Notes: generated from the letters alone by a model not told the origin. Shown: positions 52,507 through 61,981, counted from the first letter of the stretch. The stretch: DNA of 64,000 bases from Methylobacterium sp. (GCA_002928875.1 PERO01000021.1:98307-162306); one strand, 5' to 3'. Numbers and translations: made by a program.

Positions 52507-52736
52507 CAGCTGAACCTGACGGGATCGGCCGCGCCGCCCTCGCCCAGCCGGTCGGCCAAGGCCAGGGCGTCGATCGCGGTCGCGGGAATTGGATCCTCGA
52601 GGATCGCGAGGAGCACTTCGCGGTCCACCACGCCATGACGGATCGCGAAAGCCAGCGCGTGCCTCGTCTCGCGCTCCGCCCGAAGCTGGGCGACCAGTGC
52701 GAGAACAAGCTGTTCGAGGTGAGCCATCTTTTCCAT
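52506..52736 (-). CDS. small protein translationally coupled to ku
   Basis: Hypothetical protein of 76 residues, family not recognised. It is helical, with a heptad-like N-terminal part (MAHLEQLVLALVAQLRAERE) and VVDREVLLAILEDPIPATAI later. Its stop overlaps the ku ATG (TGATG) and its direction is the same, giving a three-gene operon small ORF-ku-ligD. Start is the ATG at 52736 or 52727. There is no signal peptide or known domain. A role near DNA-end repair is inferred only from position. Confidence 0.55.
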   Translation of the reverse strand: MEKMAHLEQLVLALVAQLRAERETRHALAFAIRHGVVDREVLLAILEDPIPATAIDALALADRLGEGGAADPVRFS

Positions 52737-52744
52737 GCGCAGAA

Positions 52745-52769
52745 AACCGTGGAGAGCGGATTCCGTTCC
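52745..52769 (-). promoter_or_regulatory. near-consensus EcfG-type promoter before the ku operon
   Basis: On the minus strand GGAAC (52769-52765), 15 bases, then CGGTT (52749-52745) resembles the general-stress promoter GGAAC-N16-CGTT but is not exact. It lies just ahead of the 76-residue gene. Control of some rhizobial ku genes by RpoE2 has been described, which makes the near match worth keeping. Confidence is low. Confidence 0.3.
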
Positions 52770-53032
52770 GCGAACCCCTCAAGGTTCTTCGCTGCATCGG
52801 ACGATGGCGGCGCAGCGCGCCCGTTTCAGACACGCAAGGTCCGTGGGCGGATGCCAGAAATCGACATTCAGACGATGCGATCATCCTCTGGCAATCCGGG
52901 GCCTTTCACCGGTTCTCGACCCCGGACGCGACGGGCCGGCGCACCAAAATGTCGCCTTCCAAAGGGGGCGACCCACAATTATCGTTTGGTTAATCGCGCT
53001 GGGCAGCGCGTTCAAAGGGGGGATATCGGGTC

Positions 53033-54820
53033 ATGGGTGTCGTGCAACTTGGTCCGGGTCTTGCGGGCTTTCCGGCCTTTCCGAATCTCCCGCTTGCGGC
53101 GCTTGCCAATCCCGAGGCGCTGCCGCCCGAGGTGATCGCGCAGATCCAGGGAACCTTCGCCGCGCTCGGCTTCACCTTCACCGATACGACCTTCAGTTTC
53201 GCGCTCGACAGCTCCATTTTCGGTGTGCCGGGCAACTTCCGCTACACGTTCAACTTCACGGGCGATTTCTCGTCGCTCGCCGCCGATCCGACACAGCTTC
53301 TGCGGGCCTTCGATCCGGCCCATGCCGCCGAGTATCTGATCCGTTTCGAATCCGCGCGCACGGTCGACGCCATCAACGACCGGCTGGCGATCGCCGCGGA
53401 AGCCGACACCGCCGGCCCGCCGATCCCCTTTGCCCTGTTCTTCCAGACACTGCTCGACCCGCGGAACTACACGCAGGACCTGCTGGGCACCTTCACGGGC
53501 AATCTCGAACAGTTCGGAACGCTTGATCTCAGCGCCTTCACCAATGGCGTGATCAGCGCCCGCTCGAACGGCCCGACCATCTCGACCGACGGCACCATTT
53601 CGCGGCCGGATGGCAGCTTCGTCGACAGCAACTGGGGCGTCGTCAGCTTCAATGGCGAGGTCTTGAACCTGTCCTTCTCGGAGGTACATGGCAGCGCGGC
53701 CGGCGATGTGCTCGCGAGCGACAGGGCCGGTGCCAGCATCCATGCCGGTGGCGGCAACGACCTCGTCATCGCTGATGCGAATGGCCAGTCGCTGTTCGGG
53801 GATGCCGGCCGGGACGTGCTCGTCGGCGGCTCTGTCTCCGGCGTCAGCCTGTATGGCGGAGCCGGCGCCGACGTGCTGGTCGCCGGCCGGGGCGGCGGTT
53901 TCCTCGATGGTGGGGCCGGCGCCGACGTTCTTTACATCGGCAACGCGACAGCGACCGGCGGGAATGGCGCCGACCGCTTCATCGTCGACGATTCCACCAC
54001 CCATGCCACCATTCTCGATTTCAACTGGTGCGAGGACACGCTCGATCTCGGCGCTGTCGCCTCGTCGCTGCGCGGCGTGCGCTTCAGCCTGGATGCCTCG
54101 GGCGACCTCGTCCTGGGCCTGACCGGCGGGCGCAGCGTGACGCTCGACGGCCTGGGTCTCGCGGATATCGGGCGCGTGCGCCAGGCCCTGGATTTCAGCG
54201 GCAACGACGGCAATCTGGGCGTCGAGGTCGCCAGCGCGAGGGGCGAAACGCTGACCGGCGGCCGCGGCAACGACACGCTGGTCGGTCGCGCCGGCCATGA
54301 CGTGCTGAATGGCGGGAATGGCGACGACCAGCTCGTCGGCGGTGCCGGTAACGATAGTCTCAATGGCGGCGCGGGGCGCGACATCCTGCTCGGCGGGACC
54401 GGCAATGACCGGCTGCTCGGCGGCAGCAACGACGACGTCCTCGATGGCGGCAACGGCAACGACATCCTCAACGGCGGCTCGGGCTTCGATGTCCTGTCCG
54501 GCGGCTTCGGCGCGGATCGCTTCGTGTTCGACACGCTCGGCCAGACCTATGACCGCATCAGCGATTTCGAGCTTGGCCTGGACCGGATCGATCTCTCCGG
54601 CCTGTTCTGCGGCACGGTCACGGCCTCGAACTTCGCCGAGCATGTCCGGATCGATCCGCTTGGGTCGACGGAGCTGACCGGCTTCCTGCAGGTCGATCTC
54701 GACGGAGCCGCCGGCCCGGCCGGCTGGACGATCGTGGCGCAGCTCGATGGCTCGCCCTTCGCGATCCTCGGCGGCGCCTCGTCCACGACCCTGACCGCGT
54801 CGGATTTCATTCTCGGCTGA
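53033..54820 (+). CDS. RTX-type calcium-binding protein, probable type I secretion substrate
   Basis: Secreted-type protein of 595 residues. The first 210 or so are unique and not recognised. Glycine/aspartate nonapeptide repeats of the GGxGxDxLx type occupy about 240-305 (GGAGADVLVAG, GGAGADVLYIG) and 405-490 (GGRGNDTLVGR, GGNGDDQLVGG, GGNGNDILNGG). These form calcium-filled beta-rolls. The end has RFVFDTLGQTYDRISDFELG and terminal hydrophobic/acidic residues, as in serralysin-type C-termini recognised by type I exporters. No such exporter genes lie in the window. No signal peptide is present, as expected. Confidence 0.85.
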   Translation: MGVVQLGPGLAGFPAFPNLPLAALANPEALPPEVIAQIQGTFAALGFTFTDTTFSFALDSSIFGVPGNFRYTFNFTGDFSSLAADPTQLLRAFDPAHAAEYLIRFESARTVDAINDRLAIAAEADTAGPPIPFALFFQTLLDPRNYTQDLLGTFTGNLEQFGTLDLSAFTNGVISARSNGPTISTDGTISRPDGSFVDSNWGVVSFNGEVLNLSFSEVHGSAAGDVLASDRAGASIHAGGGNDLVIADANGQSLFGDAGRDVLVGGSVSGVSLYGGAGADVLVAGRGGGFLDGGAGADVLYIGNATATGGNGADRFIVDDSTTHATILDFNWCEDTLDLGAVASSLRGVRFSLDASGDLVLGLTGGRSVTLDGLGLADIGRVRQALDFSGNDGNLGVEVASARGETLTGGRGNDTLVGRAGHDVLNGGNGDDQLVGGAGNDSLNGGAGRDILLGGTGNDRLLGGSNDDVLDGGNGNDILNGGSGFDVLSGGFGADRFVFDTLGQTYDRISDFELGLDRIDLSGLFCGTVTASNFAEHVRIDPLGSTELTGFLQVDLDGAAGPAGWTIVAQLDGSPFAILGGASSTTLTASDFILG

Positions 54821-55201
54821 CGATCGCGAATAACCACCGGCGACAGCAATGCGGCGGGCGCGCAGCCGCCTGGATCGCTCGGATCGAAGCGGCCAGCGCC
54901 GGAGATCTTCCTTCCGGCCAGAACTGCGCCCGCGGCGACGCCACCCGGAGATAAAGCCTAGGGGCGCGGTCGCCGCAGAATTCCCGAAGTGAGCAGGATC
55001 GCATGCTCCGCCAGGCGAGGAATGGACCGATGAACCGGTCCGCGGGCAACGGCGAAGCGCATGCCTTCGGGTCGCGAGCGAAAGCAGACAGCCTTGAGGT
55101 TCCGGCTGCGGGGCCGGGCCAGATCGTCATGTCCATGGCTCGGGCCGGGCCTTGCCATCTTGATCACGCAGATGTGAAGCGACATTGGCGAAAACGGACC
55201 A
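54821..55201. other. intergenic region, no feature recognised
   Basis: 381 bases between the RTX gene and the unrecognised 516-residue gene, both plus strand. I see no strong hairpin, repeat or promoter consensus. It contains the stop (TGA, 55175) that limits the downstream frame. Confidence 0.5.
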
Positions 55202-56752
55202 GTGGCCCGATTTTCCTCTTCTTTTCAGAAGTTTGATTTGGACCATCCGGACCATTGCCGGGCTGTACCCAGTTGGGTTTCGCTTACAAACCTCTCGAAG
55301 TTGCCGAACAGCAACCGCTACGAGGACGCGCTCGTCCAGTTCATCAAGGATGGCAACGGCAAGTATCCCGCAGTCTATGGTCTTGGGAACCTGTATCGGC
55401 TCTTCTTCAACTACAATGGTCGTTTCCCGGAGAACCCGATCCTTCCGGCGGACACCTATATCCGCAACCCCGATGGCAGCATCTATCTGGATGGCGGCAA
55501 CCCGGTGGTGAGCCCGATCGCGACGGATTCGACCATGGACATGGTCGGCAAGCTGCTCGGCACCACGGCTCGCAACATCGAAGACGTGATCGGCCAGAAA
55601 TTCACGATGGTGCAGAATGGCGGCGAATACGGGCTGTGGGTGCTCGGCGAGCGCTGGCCGCTCGAATATTGGGGTCGCGACCCGCTTGTCCGCGAGGCCA
55701 TGGCCAAGGCGGGCTTCAACCCCTCCAACGATGGCTTCGACTGGCTGCCGTTCAATTCGATCCAGAAAGCCCGGCAGGAGCGGCGGATCAAGGAGGCGAT
55801 GTACGCCCAGCTCGCGAAGGGTCGGCCGGTCGCCTATACCTGGTATCAGGAAAGCTTCGGCCCCGAGCGCGGACGCTGGAACGGCTGGCCGAAATACGGC
55901 TGGGACTGGAAGTACTTCATCGAGAACGGGAAACCCGTCGTTTCCGACTACAACTCGCTGGAATCCTACTACAACTTCGCCAATGCGGGTTGGTTCGGAA
56001 AACATGAGGGTCTCAACCTCCCGATCGGCCAGCTGACGCTGTTCCTGCGCTCGGTGGGCGGCATCCAGAGCCTGGGCCAGCGCAATTCCCATCCCTGGGT
56101 CAGCCAGGGCTGGGATGGCGGCGATGCCGGTGGCATCTCCGACGATGACATGTTCATCGGCGCGATGAAGACCTTCTACACCGCCGGCACGATCGGTGCG
56201 GCTTCCGGTTACTTCACCTGCGACGGCGCCCCGTTCCAGATCATGTCCAAGAACCTGCCCGTGGGCACGCAGACCCCGACGCAGATCCGTGGCGCGGCGA
56301 ACCTCGCCAAGGTGCATGCGCTGTTCACCTTCCTCGAGCCCTTCCTGCGCGACGGCGACCTCCTGCCCGGCAACCGGAACCATCCGTTCCGCAACCTCGA
56401 CATCACCACCCCCGCGATGGAATTCGACGTCGAGGGCGAGGTGGTGCCGATTGCGAACTGGTGGGACCCGGCCGACTGGCAGCGCGACAACGTCCAGCGC
56501 ACGGCCCGCGTGCTCGCCCGCAAGATGCGCAATGCCGATCGCTGGCTGGTGACGGCCTGGGCCAATACCGGCAACGACCGCGATGTCGTCGCGACCATCG
56601 ATCCGAGGCTGGGGCCGCTGACGCTGCGCGCCCGCAAGGCCGGATCGGTCTACATTGTCGATCTCGTGGACAGCAAACCCCGCCTGCGCCTTGTCGACGA
56701 AGATGCGATGAATCCCACGCGTAACCTCTTCGCCTCGCAAGGCGCCCTGTGA
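55202..56752 (+). CDS. unrecognised 516-residue protein, possibly glycan-active
   Basis: Large protein of a family I do not recognise. It is rich in aromatic and Gly/Asn/Asp residues: WPLEYWGRDPLVREAMAKAG, WNGWPKYGWDWKYFIENGKP, then SYYNFANAGWFGK and GWDGGDAGGISDDDMF. The last 70 residues look like a small beta-domain (WLVTAWANTGNDRDVVATID). This layout, a long aromatic core and a C-terminal beta-domain, resembles glycoside hydrolases, but no catalytic motif can be named. No signal peptide is visible. The GTG at 55202 is the first start after an in-frame stop at 55175; TTG codons follow. The first 35 residues read poorly, so the true start may be later. Confidence 0.6.
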   Translation: MARFSSSFQKFDLDHPDHCRAVPSWVSLTNLSKLPNSNRYEDALVQFIKDGNGKYPAVYGLGNLYRLFFNYNGRFPENPILPADTYIRNPDGSIYLDGGNPVVSPIATDSTMDMVGKLLGTTARNIEDVIGQKFTMVQNGGEYGLWVLGERWPLEYWGRDPLVREAMAKAGFNPSNDGFDWLPFNSIQKARQERRIKEAMYAQLAKGRPVAYTWYQESFGPERGRWNGWPKYGWDWKYFIENGKPVVSDYNSLESYYNFANAGWFGKHEGLNLPIGQLTLFLRSVGGIQSLGQRNSHPWVSQGWDGGDAGGISDDDMFIGAMKTFYTAGTIGAASGYFTCDGAPFQIMSKNLPVGTQTPTQIRGAANLAKVHALFTFLEPFLRDGDLLPGNRNHPFRNLDITTPAMEFDVEGEVVPIANWWDPADWQRDNVQRTARVLARKMRNADRWLVTAWANTGNDRDVVATIDPRLGPLTLRARKAGSVYIVDLVDSKPRLRLVDEDAMNPTRNLFASQGAL

Positions 56753-56771
56753 GGCTGCGCAGCGACAACCG

Positions 56772-56840
56772 CCGGACCGTCTGGCCCTGGGCCCGACGGT
56801 CCGGGTCGAAACCTGCGGCACCGGGAAACCGGTGCCGTTT
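56772..56840 (+). terminator. tandem terminator hairpins
   Basis: Two perfect hairpins follow the 516-residue gene. CCGGACCGTC pairs with GACGGTCCGG (56772-56781 and 56795-56804). Then CGGCACCGG and CCGGTGCCG (56816-56824 and 56829-56837) close on a GAAA tetraloop followed by TTTCC. The second is the likelier intrinsic terminator on the plus strand. Confidence 0.7.
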
Positions 56841-56967
56841 CCGCAAAGCGCCGCGTGGGGTCTGCGCGTGAATAGGGATGCGCGCTGACGAAGTGGCCGG
56901 CATGGGTTGCCGCGCCGTCCGTGGACCGGATCACCGTGATCGGCGGGGACCACAACCCGTCTTGCGT

Positions 56968-58737
56968 CTAACCCTTGCCCCTGTGCTTGGGATGCGACTT
57001 GCGCGCTTGCTTTGGCTTCGATGTCGCGGGCTCCTTGCGGAAATTCGGCTTTTGCTCCTCGTTTCGCGGCGGCTTCGTCCCGAAATCGCGCTTCGGTTTG
57101 GCGCCGGGGTCGTCGATCGGGCGCACGCGGATTTCATCGGGCGCGGGATTGGCCGTCCGCTTCTGGAAACGGTCGGCGGCCTCGACCGCGATCTCGACAT
57201 GGCAGGTGCGGTCGAAGATGCGGATTCCGCCGATATGGCGGCGATCGACACCGCCGCTGCGGGTGAGCATGCGCAGGATGCCCTTCGGTTCGGCCCGATC
57301 CTGCCGCCCCACATTCAGCTCGAACCAGCGGAACTGCGCCGGGTCGGTCGCCGCCCGCTCCGGCCGTTTCTTGCCGGCCGGACGCATCTCCTCGACCGGC
57401 AGCGGATCGATCTCTTCCGGCTCGGGCAGGCGCGAGCGGAAGACCCGCGCGAGTGCGGCGGCGATGTCCTCCGGCGAGCGGTTCGCGAGCAGGGCCGCAG
57501 CCATTTCGCGATCCTCGTCGGTGAGATCGGCGAACGGCGTCTCGTCGGCGAGCACGCGCGCGCGATCCAGCACGCGGATGTCCTCGGCGCTCGGCAGGGC
57601 CACCCAGCCCGGCGTGATGCCGCCCTCGGCATAGAGGCGATTGGCCTTGCCCCGGCGCGAAGGCGGCACGAGCATGACGCTGATGCCCTTGCGCCCGGCG
57701 CGCCCCGTGCGGCCCGAGCGATGCTGCAGCACCTCGGAATCATGCGGCAGATCCGCATGGATCACGAGCCCGAGATGCGGAAGATCGATGCCGCGCGCCG
57801 CGACATCGGTCGCGATGCAGACCCGGGCGCGGCCGTCGCGCAAGGCTTGCAGGGCCTGGTTGCGCTCGTGCTGGCCCAGTTCGCCCGAGAGGATCACGGC
57901 GGAAAACCCGCGCTCGATCAGCATGGCATGCAGGCGGCGCACCGCGTCCCGCGTGTTGCAGAACACGAGCGAAGCGGGAGATTCGGTCTGCCGCAGCAGG
58001 TTCACCACCCCCTTTTCGATGGCATTCGGCCTCACGAGCGCCGCGCGATGCTCGATATCCGAATGCCCCGCGACATCGCCCGCAACCTCGATCCGCGCGG
58101 CATTGCGCTGGAAACGCGTGGCGAGCGCCACGATCCCCTTCGGCAGGGTCGCCGAAAACAGCAGGGTGCGGCGCGTCGGCGGTGTGGCCGCGAGAATGGT
58201 TTCGAGATCTTCGCGGAAACCGAGATCGAGCATCTCGTCCGCTTCATCCAGCACCGCTACCGCAAGCCGGTCGAGTTGCAGCACGCCGCGCGTGAGGTGA
58301 TCGACCAGCCGGCCGGGCGTTCCGACGACGATATGCACGCCGCGCTCGAGATGCCTGCGCTCGACACGCTGGTCCATCCCGCCCACGCAGGCGGTGATGA
58401 TCGCGCCGGCATCCTCGTAGAGCCAGCGCAACTCGCGCTGCACCTGAAGGGCCAGTTCGCGCGTGGGCGCGATGATCAGGCCCAGTGGCTTGCCCGCTTG
58501 CGGCAAGGCGGGGTGGTTCTGGCCTTCCTCGGGCAGGGAATCGGACAACAGGTCGGGGGCCATGCCCAGCCCGTAGGCGACGGTTTTCCCCGATCCGGTT
58601 TTCGACGACACGAGCAGGTCGCGATCCCGGAGCTTCGGGTCGGCCACGGCAGCCTGAACGGCTGTGAGCGTATCGTAGCCCTTTCGGTCAAGGGCCTGGG
58701 CAAGCAAGGGGTGCGGCAAGGGAGGAAGCTCGGTCAA
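56968..58737 (-). CDS. DEAD-box RNA helicase with C-terminal RNA-binding region
   Basis: ATP-dependent RNA helicase, 589 residues. Q-motif region YDTLTAVQAAV, motif I SSKTGSGKT (in place of the common AQTGSGKT), Ia PTRELALQV, II VLDEADEMLD, III FSATLPKG and VI HRSGRTGRAG are all visible in order. After residue about 400 comes an acidic linker, then a DbpA-type RNA-binding stretch (RFRSRL...; LNVGRQDRAEPKGILRMLTR), and a basic tail (KPKQARKSHPKHRGKG). Probable role in ribosome assembly or RNA decay. It stands alone. Confidence 0.93.
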   Translation of the reverse strand: MTELPPLPHPLLAQALDRKGYDTLTAVQAAVADPKLRDRDLLVSSKTGSGKTVAYGLGMAPDLLSDSLPEEGQNHPALPQAGKPLGLIIAPTRELALQVQRELRWLYEDAGAIITACVGGMDQRVERRHLERGVHIVVGTPGRLVDHLTRGVLQLDRLAVAVLDEADEMLDLGFREDLETILAATPPTRRTLLFSATLPKGIVALATRFQRNAARIEVAGDVAGHSDIEHRAALVRPNAIEKGVVNLLRQTESPASLVFCNTRDAVRRLHAMLIERGFSAVILSGELGQHERNQALQALRDGRARVCIATDVAARGIDLPHLGLVIHADLPHDSEVLQHRSGRTGRAGRKGISVMLVPPSRRGKANRLYAEGGITPGWVALPSAEDIRVLDRARVLADETPFADLTDEDREMAAALLANRSPEDIAAALARVFRSRLPEPEEIDPLPVEEMRPAGKKRPERAATDPAQFRWFELNVGRQDRAEPKGILRMLTRSGGVDRRHIGGIRIFDRTCHVEIAVEAADRFQKRTANPAPDEIRVRPIDDPGAKPKRDFGTKPPRNEEQKPNFRKEPATSKPKQARKSHPKHRGKG

Positions 58738-59087
58738 TCGTCGACAATCCTGGCTGGCGGAACGGCAGGTCGCAGGATGGGTGCTGGTGCCGGGATGCGC
58801 GCGTATAGCAGGCTCGTGGAAAAATGCGCCGATGAATCGAGCCCAACCGTCGGGAATTCATCGCAATGAACGGCTCCGGACTTTCCGGACAGCGTGGACC
58901 TCCGGTTCGGTCTCACTTCATCGGCGCCATGATGGGCCGAAACGGGAGCGTACAGGATCGCCTGCCGGGTGCCCGCGCGTCTGGCGAAGTGCCGGAACGG
59001 CAAGAGCTGAGCCGGGCCGCGGCGAGGCTAATGGCATCGCCTGGTCCTAACCGGCACCAGCATCGCAACAATGGCGTGGGCCTGCCG
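58738..59087. other. intergenic region, no feature recognised
   Basis: 350 bases between the helicase start and the end of the second dctM, both minus strand. It must hold the helicase promoter. I see no convincing hairpin, repeat or small gene. Confidence 0.45.
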
Positions 59088-60365
59088 TCACATCAGCAGG
59101 TTGGGCAGGAACAGCACGACGCCCGGCAGGAAGACCAGCAGCATGATGACGAAGCAGATCATGGCGAGAAAAGGCAGGCTCTCCACCGTATATTCCTCCA
59201 TCGAGGTATCGAGGATCGAGCAGCAGGCGAACATCGCCGGTCCCACCGGTGGCGTCATCGAGCCGAGCGTGACGACCGACATCATCACGATGCCGAAATG
59301 CACCGGATCGACGCCGAGCTTGGTGATGATCGGCACGAAGATCGGCGTCAGCAGCAGCACCATCACGGTGCTCTCGAGGGCCGTGCCGAGGATCAGCAGC
59401 AGGAGCAGGATCAGCAGGACGATCACGGTGGGATTGTCCGAAAGGCCGAGCATCCACTGGGCCATGGCCTGCGGCGTCTGCTCGAAGATGATGGCGTAGC
59501 CCAGCGGCCCGGACATGAGAATGACGAACATGATGATGCCGACATCCAGCACGCCCTCCGAAAGCGCTTCCTCGAAGGAGGTCCATGTCAGTTCCTTGTG
59601 CAGGAAGACACCGACGACCACCGCATAAAAAACCGCGAAGGCGCCGATTTCCGAAGGGGTGAATACCCCGGCGCGGATGCCGACCAGCAGGGCCACGGGA
59701 AAGAGAAGCGCCCATTTCGCGTCGACGACGGCTCGCCAGATCTCGCGCCCGGTCGGCCGCTCCGCCGCGGCCGGCTGATAGCCGCGCTTGCGCGAAATGA
59801 ACCAGACCACGCTCATCAGCCCGACCATCATCATCAGCCCGGGGATCACCCCGGCCAGGAACAGCCGCCCGATCGAGACATTGCCGATATAGCCGTAGAG
59901 GATCAGCCCGAGGCTCGGCGGGATCGTGGCGGTGATCAGCGAGCCGACGGCGATGGCCGCGCAGGTGAAGCCCTTGGAATAGCCGCGGCGGATCATTTCC
60001 GGGCCGAGCATGCGCGCTTCCATCGCCGCATCGGCAACGGCCGAGCCGGAAATCCCGCCCATCATGGTCGAGAGCAGGATGCAGACCTGCGCCAGCCCGC
60101 CAGCCATCCAGCTCACCAGCACGTTCGAGCAGGCGATCAGGCGCTGGGTGATGCCCGTCTTGTTCATCATGTGGCCGGCCAGCACGAAGAAGGGCACGGC
60201 GAGCAGCGGGAAACTCTGGGATTGCGTCGCGATCTGCTGGACGGCGATGCTCACCGGCACCGTGCCGCTGAGCAGGAAGAAACTGAAGCCGGAGATGCCG
60301 ATGGCGAGCGAGACCGGCATGCCAAGGAACATCAGGACAAAAAAGAGAACGGTGATGAGCAGCAT
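59088..60365 (-). CDS. TRAP transporter large permease DctM (second set)
   Basis: Large membrane subunit of the second TRAP importer, 425 residues with about 12 helices. Family landmarks: TMMGGISGSAVADAAMEARM, GSLITATIPPSLGLILYGYI and, near the C-terminus, TPPVGPAMFACCSILDTSME. Gene order on the minus strand is dctP, dctQ, dctM. It starts five bases after the dctQ stop. The set is divergent from a GntR/FCD regulator, in contrast to the first TRAP set, which has none in view. Confidence 0.93.
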   Translation of the reverse strand: MLLITVLFFVLMFLGMPVSLAIGISGFSFFLLSGTVPVSIAVQQIATQSQSFPLLAVPFFVLAGHMMNKTGITQRLIACSNVLVSWMAGGLAQVCILLSTMMGGISGSAVADAAMEARMLGPEMIRRGYSKGFTCAAIAVGSLITATIPPSLGLILYGYIGNVSIGRLFLAGVIPGLMMMVGLMSVVWFISRKRGYQPAAAERPTGREIWRAVVDAKWALLFPVALLVGIRAGVFTPSEIGAFAVFYAVVVGVFLHKELTWTSFEEALSEGVLDVGIIMFVILMSGPLGYAIIFEQTPQAMAQWMLGLSDNPTVIVLLILLLLLILGTALESTVMVLLLTPIFVPIITKLGVDPVHFGIVMMSVVTLGSMTPPVGPAMFACCSILDTSMEEYTVESLPFLAMICFVIMLLVFLPGVVLFLPNLLM

Positions 60366-60370
60366 GGCCG

Positions 60371-60883
60371 CTATCCGAGCTGGCTGTGGGCGCGCTCGAG
60401 ATCATTCGGCTTTTCCGGGAAGAAAACGAAAGACCGGTCGCGGAAGGAGCGGACGACATGCAGGAAGATCTCGAGGCTCATCAGGGCGCAGCCAACAGGG
60501 ATCGCGATCGTCACCCAGGCGTAGGAAATGCCGCTGTCTCCGTAAACGCGCTGCCAGTTCAGCATGGTCAGCTTGTAGCCCGAGATCGCAAGCGTGATCA
60601 GGAAGCCGAGGATCAGCGCCGCATTGAACAGTTCCAGCAGCCAGCGCGGGGTGCGCGGCAGCCATTTCACCGCATAATCCACCGCCATATGCGCCTTGAG
60701 CCGCATCGCGCGGGTCGCGCCGAGAACACAGAGCCAGGCGAAGAGCAGTTGCGCCATGTCATCCGACCAGATGACGGGATAGCCAACCGTGCGCGAGACG
60801 GCCGCGATCAGCACAAGGACCGTGATCACGGCCAGCAGGCATTTCGACACGATATCTTCCAGTCGCACATACCAGGCTGGCAT
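60371..60883 (-). CDS. TRAP transporter small permease DctQ (second set)
   Basis: Small membrane subunit, 170 residues from the ATG at 60883, which has GGGGAGGGG upstream. Four helices are visible, including CLLAVITVLVLIAAVSRTV and a second with QLLFAWLCVLGATRAMRL, where the conserved W and ARAxR-like segment fits DctQ. It lies 99 bases after dctP and 5 before dctM. The frame's first ATG at 60943 is not used. Confidence 0.9.
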   Translation of the reverse strand: MPAWYVRLEDIVSKCLLAVITVLVLIAAVSRTVGYPVIWSDDMAQLLFAWLCVLGATRAMRLKAHMAVDYAVKWLPRTPRWLLELFNAALILGFLITLAISGYKLTMLNWQRVYGDSGISYAWVTIAIPVGCALMSLEIFLHVVRSFRDRSFVFFPEKPNDLERAHSQLG

Positions 60884-60982
60884 GCCGTCCCCTCCCCCAA
60901 ACGCAAAATCGGTTGTTTTTCGGTCTGCGCTGATCGGGCGCAACGCACCGGGCGGCGTGGTGCCGCCCGGCGGGAACCGCGC

Positions 60983-61981
60983 CTATTTCAGCAGCGCCTC
61001 GACCTTCGTGCGCAGCTCGCCATAGCCGAGCTTGTCGTAGACGCCCTTGGTTGCCTCGATGAAGGGCGTCCGGTCGACTTCCGCCACCGTCATGCCCTTC
61101 GCCTTGAAATCCGCCTCGAATTTCGACAGCGATTCCTCGGTGGCGCGGGAGGCGAAATCGCCTGCGGCGAGCGATTCCTCGCGCAGGATCTTCTGCAGCT
61201 CGGCCGGCAGCTTGTCGAACCACGCACCGCTCGTGACGATGCCGGTGATCAGGTTGAAATGGCTCGTCTTGGTGAGATGCTTCGTCACCTCGTAGAGCCG
61301 CGCGCCATGGGTCGCCGGATGCTGGGCTTCCGCCGCATCGATCACCTTCTGCTGGAGAGCCGGATAGACCTCGCCCCAGCCCATGGCGGTCGGCGTCGCG
61401 CCCATCGCGCGGATCGTTTCCATCCACACCGGCGCGCCGGGGGTGCGCATGCGGATCCCGGCAAGATCGGCCGGAACCTTGATCGGCTTGTTGGTGAGGA
61501 GATGGCGATCGCCCTGCCACCAGTTGAAGGAGAGGATCTGGTGGCCGGATGTCGCCTTCAGCTTCGCTTCCCATTCCGCGAAGAGCGGCGAGGTCACCAC
61601 CTTGCGGATGCCGTCGAAGCCGGAGGCGAGATAGGGAGCGCTGAGGATGCCGAACTCCTTGACGAACACGGCAAGGCGGCCACCATCGACCACGACGGCG
61701 ACATTGGCGCCGGCGCGGGCCTGCTCCAGCACGTCTTCATCCTTGCCGAGCTGCGAGCCCGGAAAGATGCGGATCGTCAACGTTCCCTTCGAACGTTCGG
61801 CCACCTTGTCGCGCATGCGTTCAAGGCCCTTGTAGATCGGGTCCTCGGTTGAAAGGGCCGTGTTGATATTCAGCTGATGCTGGGCCGAGGCCGTGGCCGT
61901 CAGCCCGAGCAATGCGAGGGTCGCCGCCGCCAAGGCAACGGTGCTGCGGCGCGAAAAGGTGGAACCTTCTGCCTTCACCAT
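60983..61981 (-). CDS. TRAP transporter substrate-binding protein DctP (second set)
   Basis: Periplasmic receptor of the second TRAP importer, 332 residues from the ATG at 61981 (GGAAGGAAAA upstream). The signal peptide has SRRSTVALAAATLALLGL, a possible Tat signal, ending ATASAQ. Mature hallmarks: YKGLERMRDKVAERSKG, RIFPGSQLGKDEDVLEQARA, and GIRMRTPGAPVWMETIRAMG with the Arg that binds a carboxylate. Ligand is unknown. It is first in its operon. Confidence 0.92.
   Translation of the reverse strand: MVKAEGSTFSRRSTVALAAATLALLGLTATASAQHQLNINTALSTEDPIYKGLERMRDKVAERSKGTLTIRIFPGSQLGKDEDVLEQARAGANVAVVVDGGRLAVFVKEFGILSAPYLASGFDGIRKVVTSPLFAEWEAKLKATSGHQILSFNWWQGDRHLLTNKPIKVPADLAGIRMRTPGAPVWMETIRAMGATPTAMGWGEVYPALQQKVIDAAEAQHPATHGARLYEVTKHLTKTSHFNLITGIVTSGAWFDKLPAELQKILREESLAAGDFASRATEESLSKFEADFKAKGMTVAEVDRTPFIEATKGVYDKLGYGELRTKVEALLK

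Noticed and set aside
56878..58869. 663-codon open frame on the plus strand
   Set aside because: Antisense of the DEAD-box helicase, which shows all family motifs.
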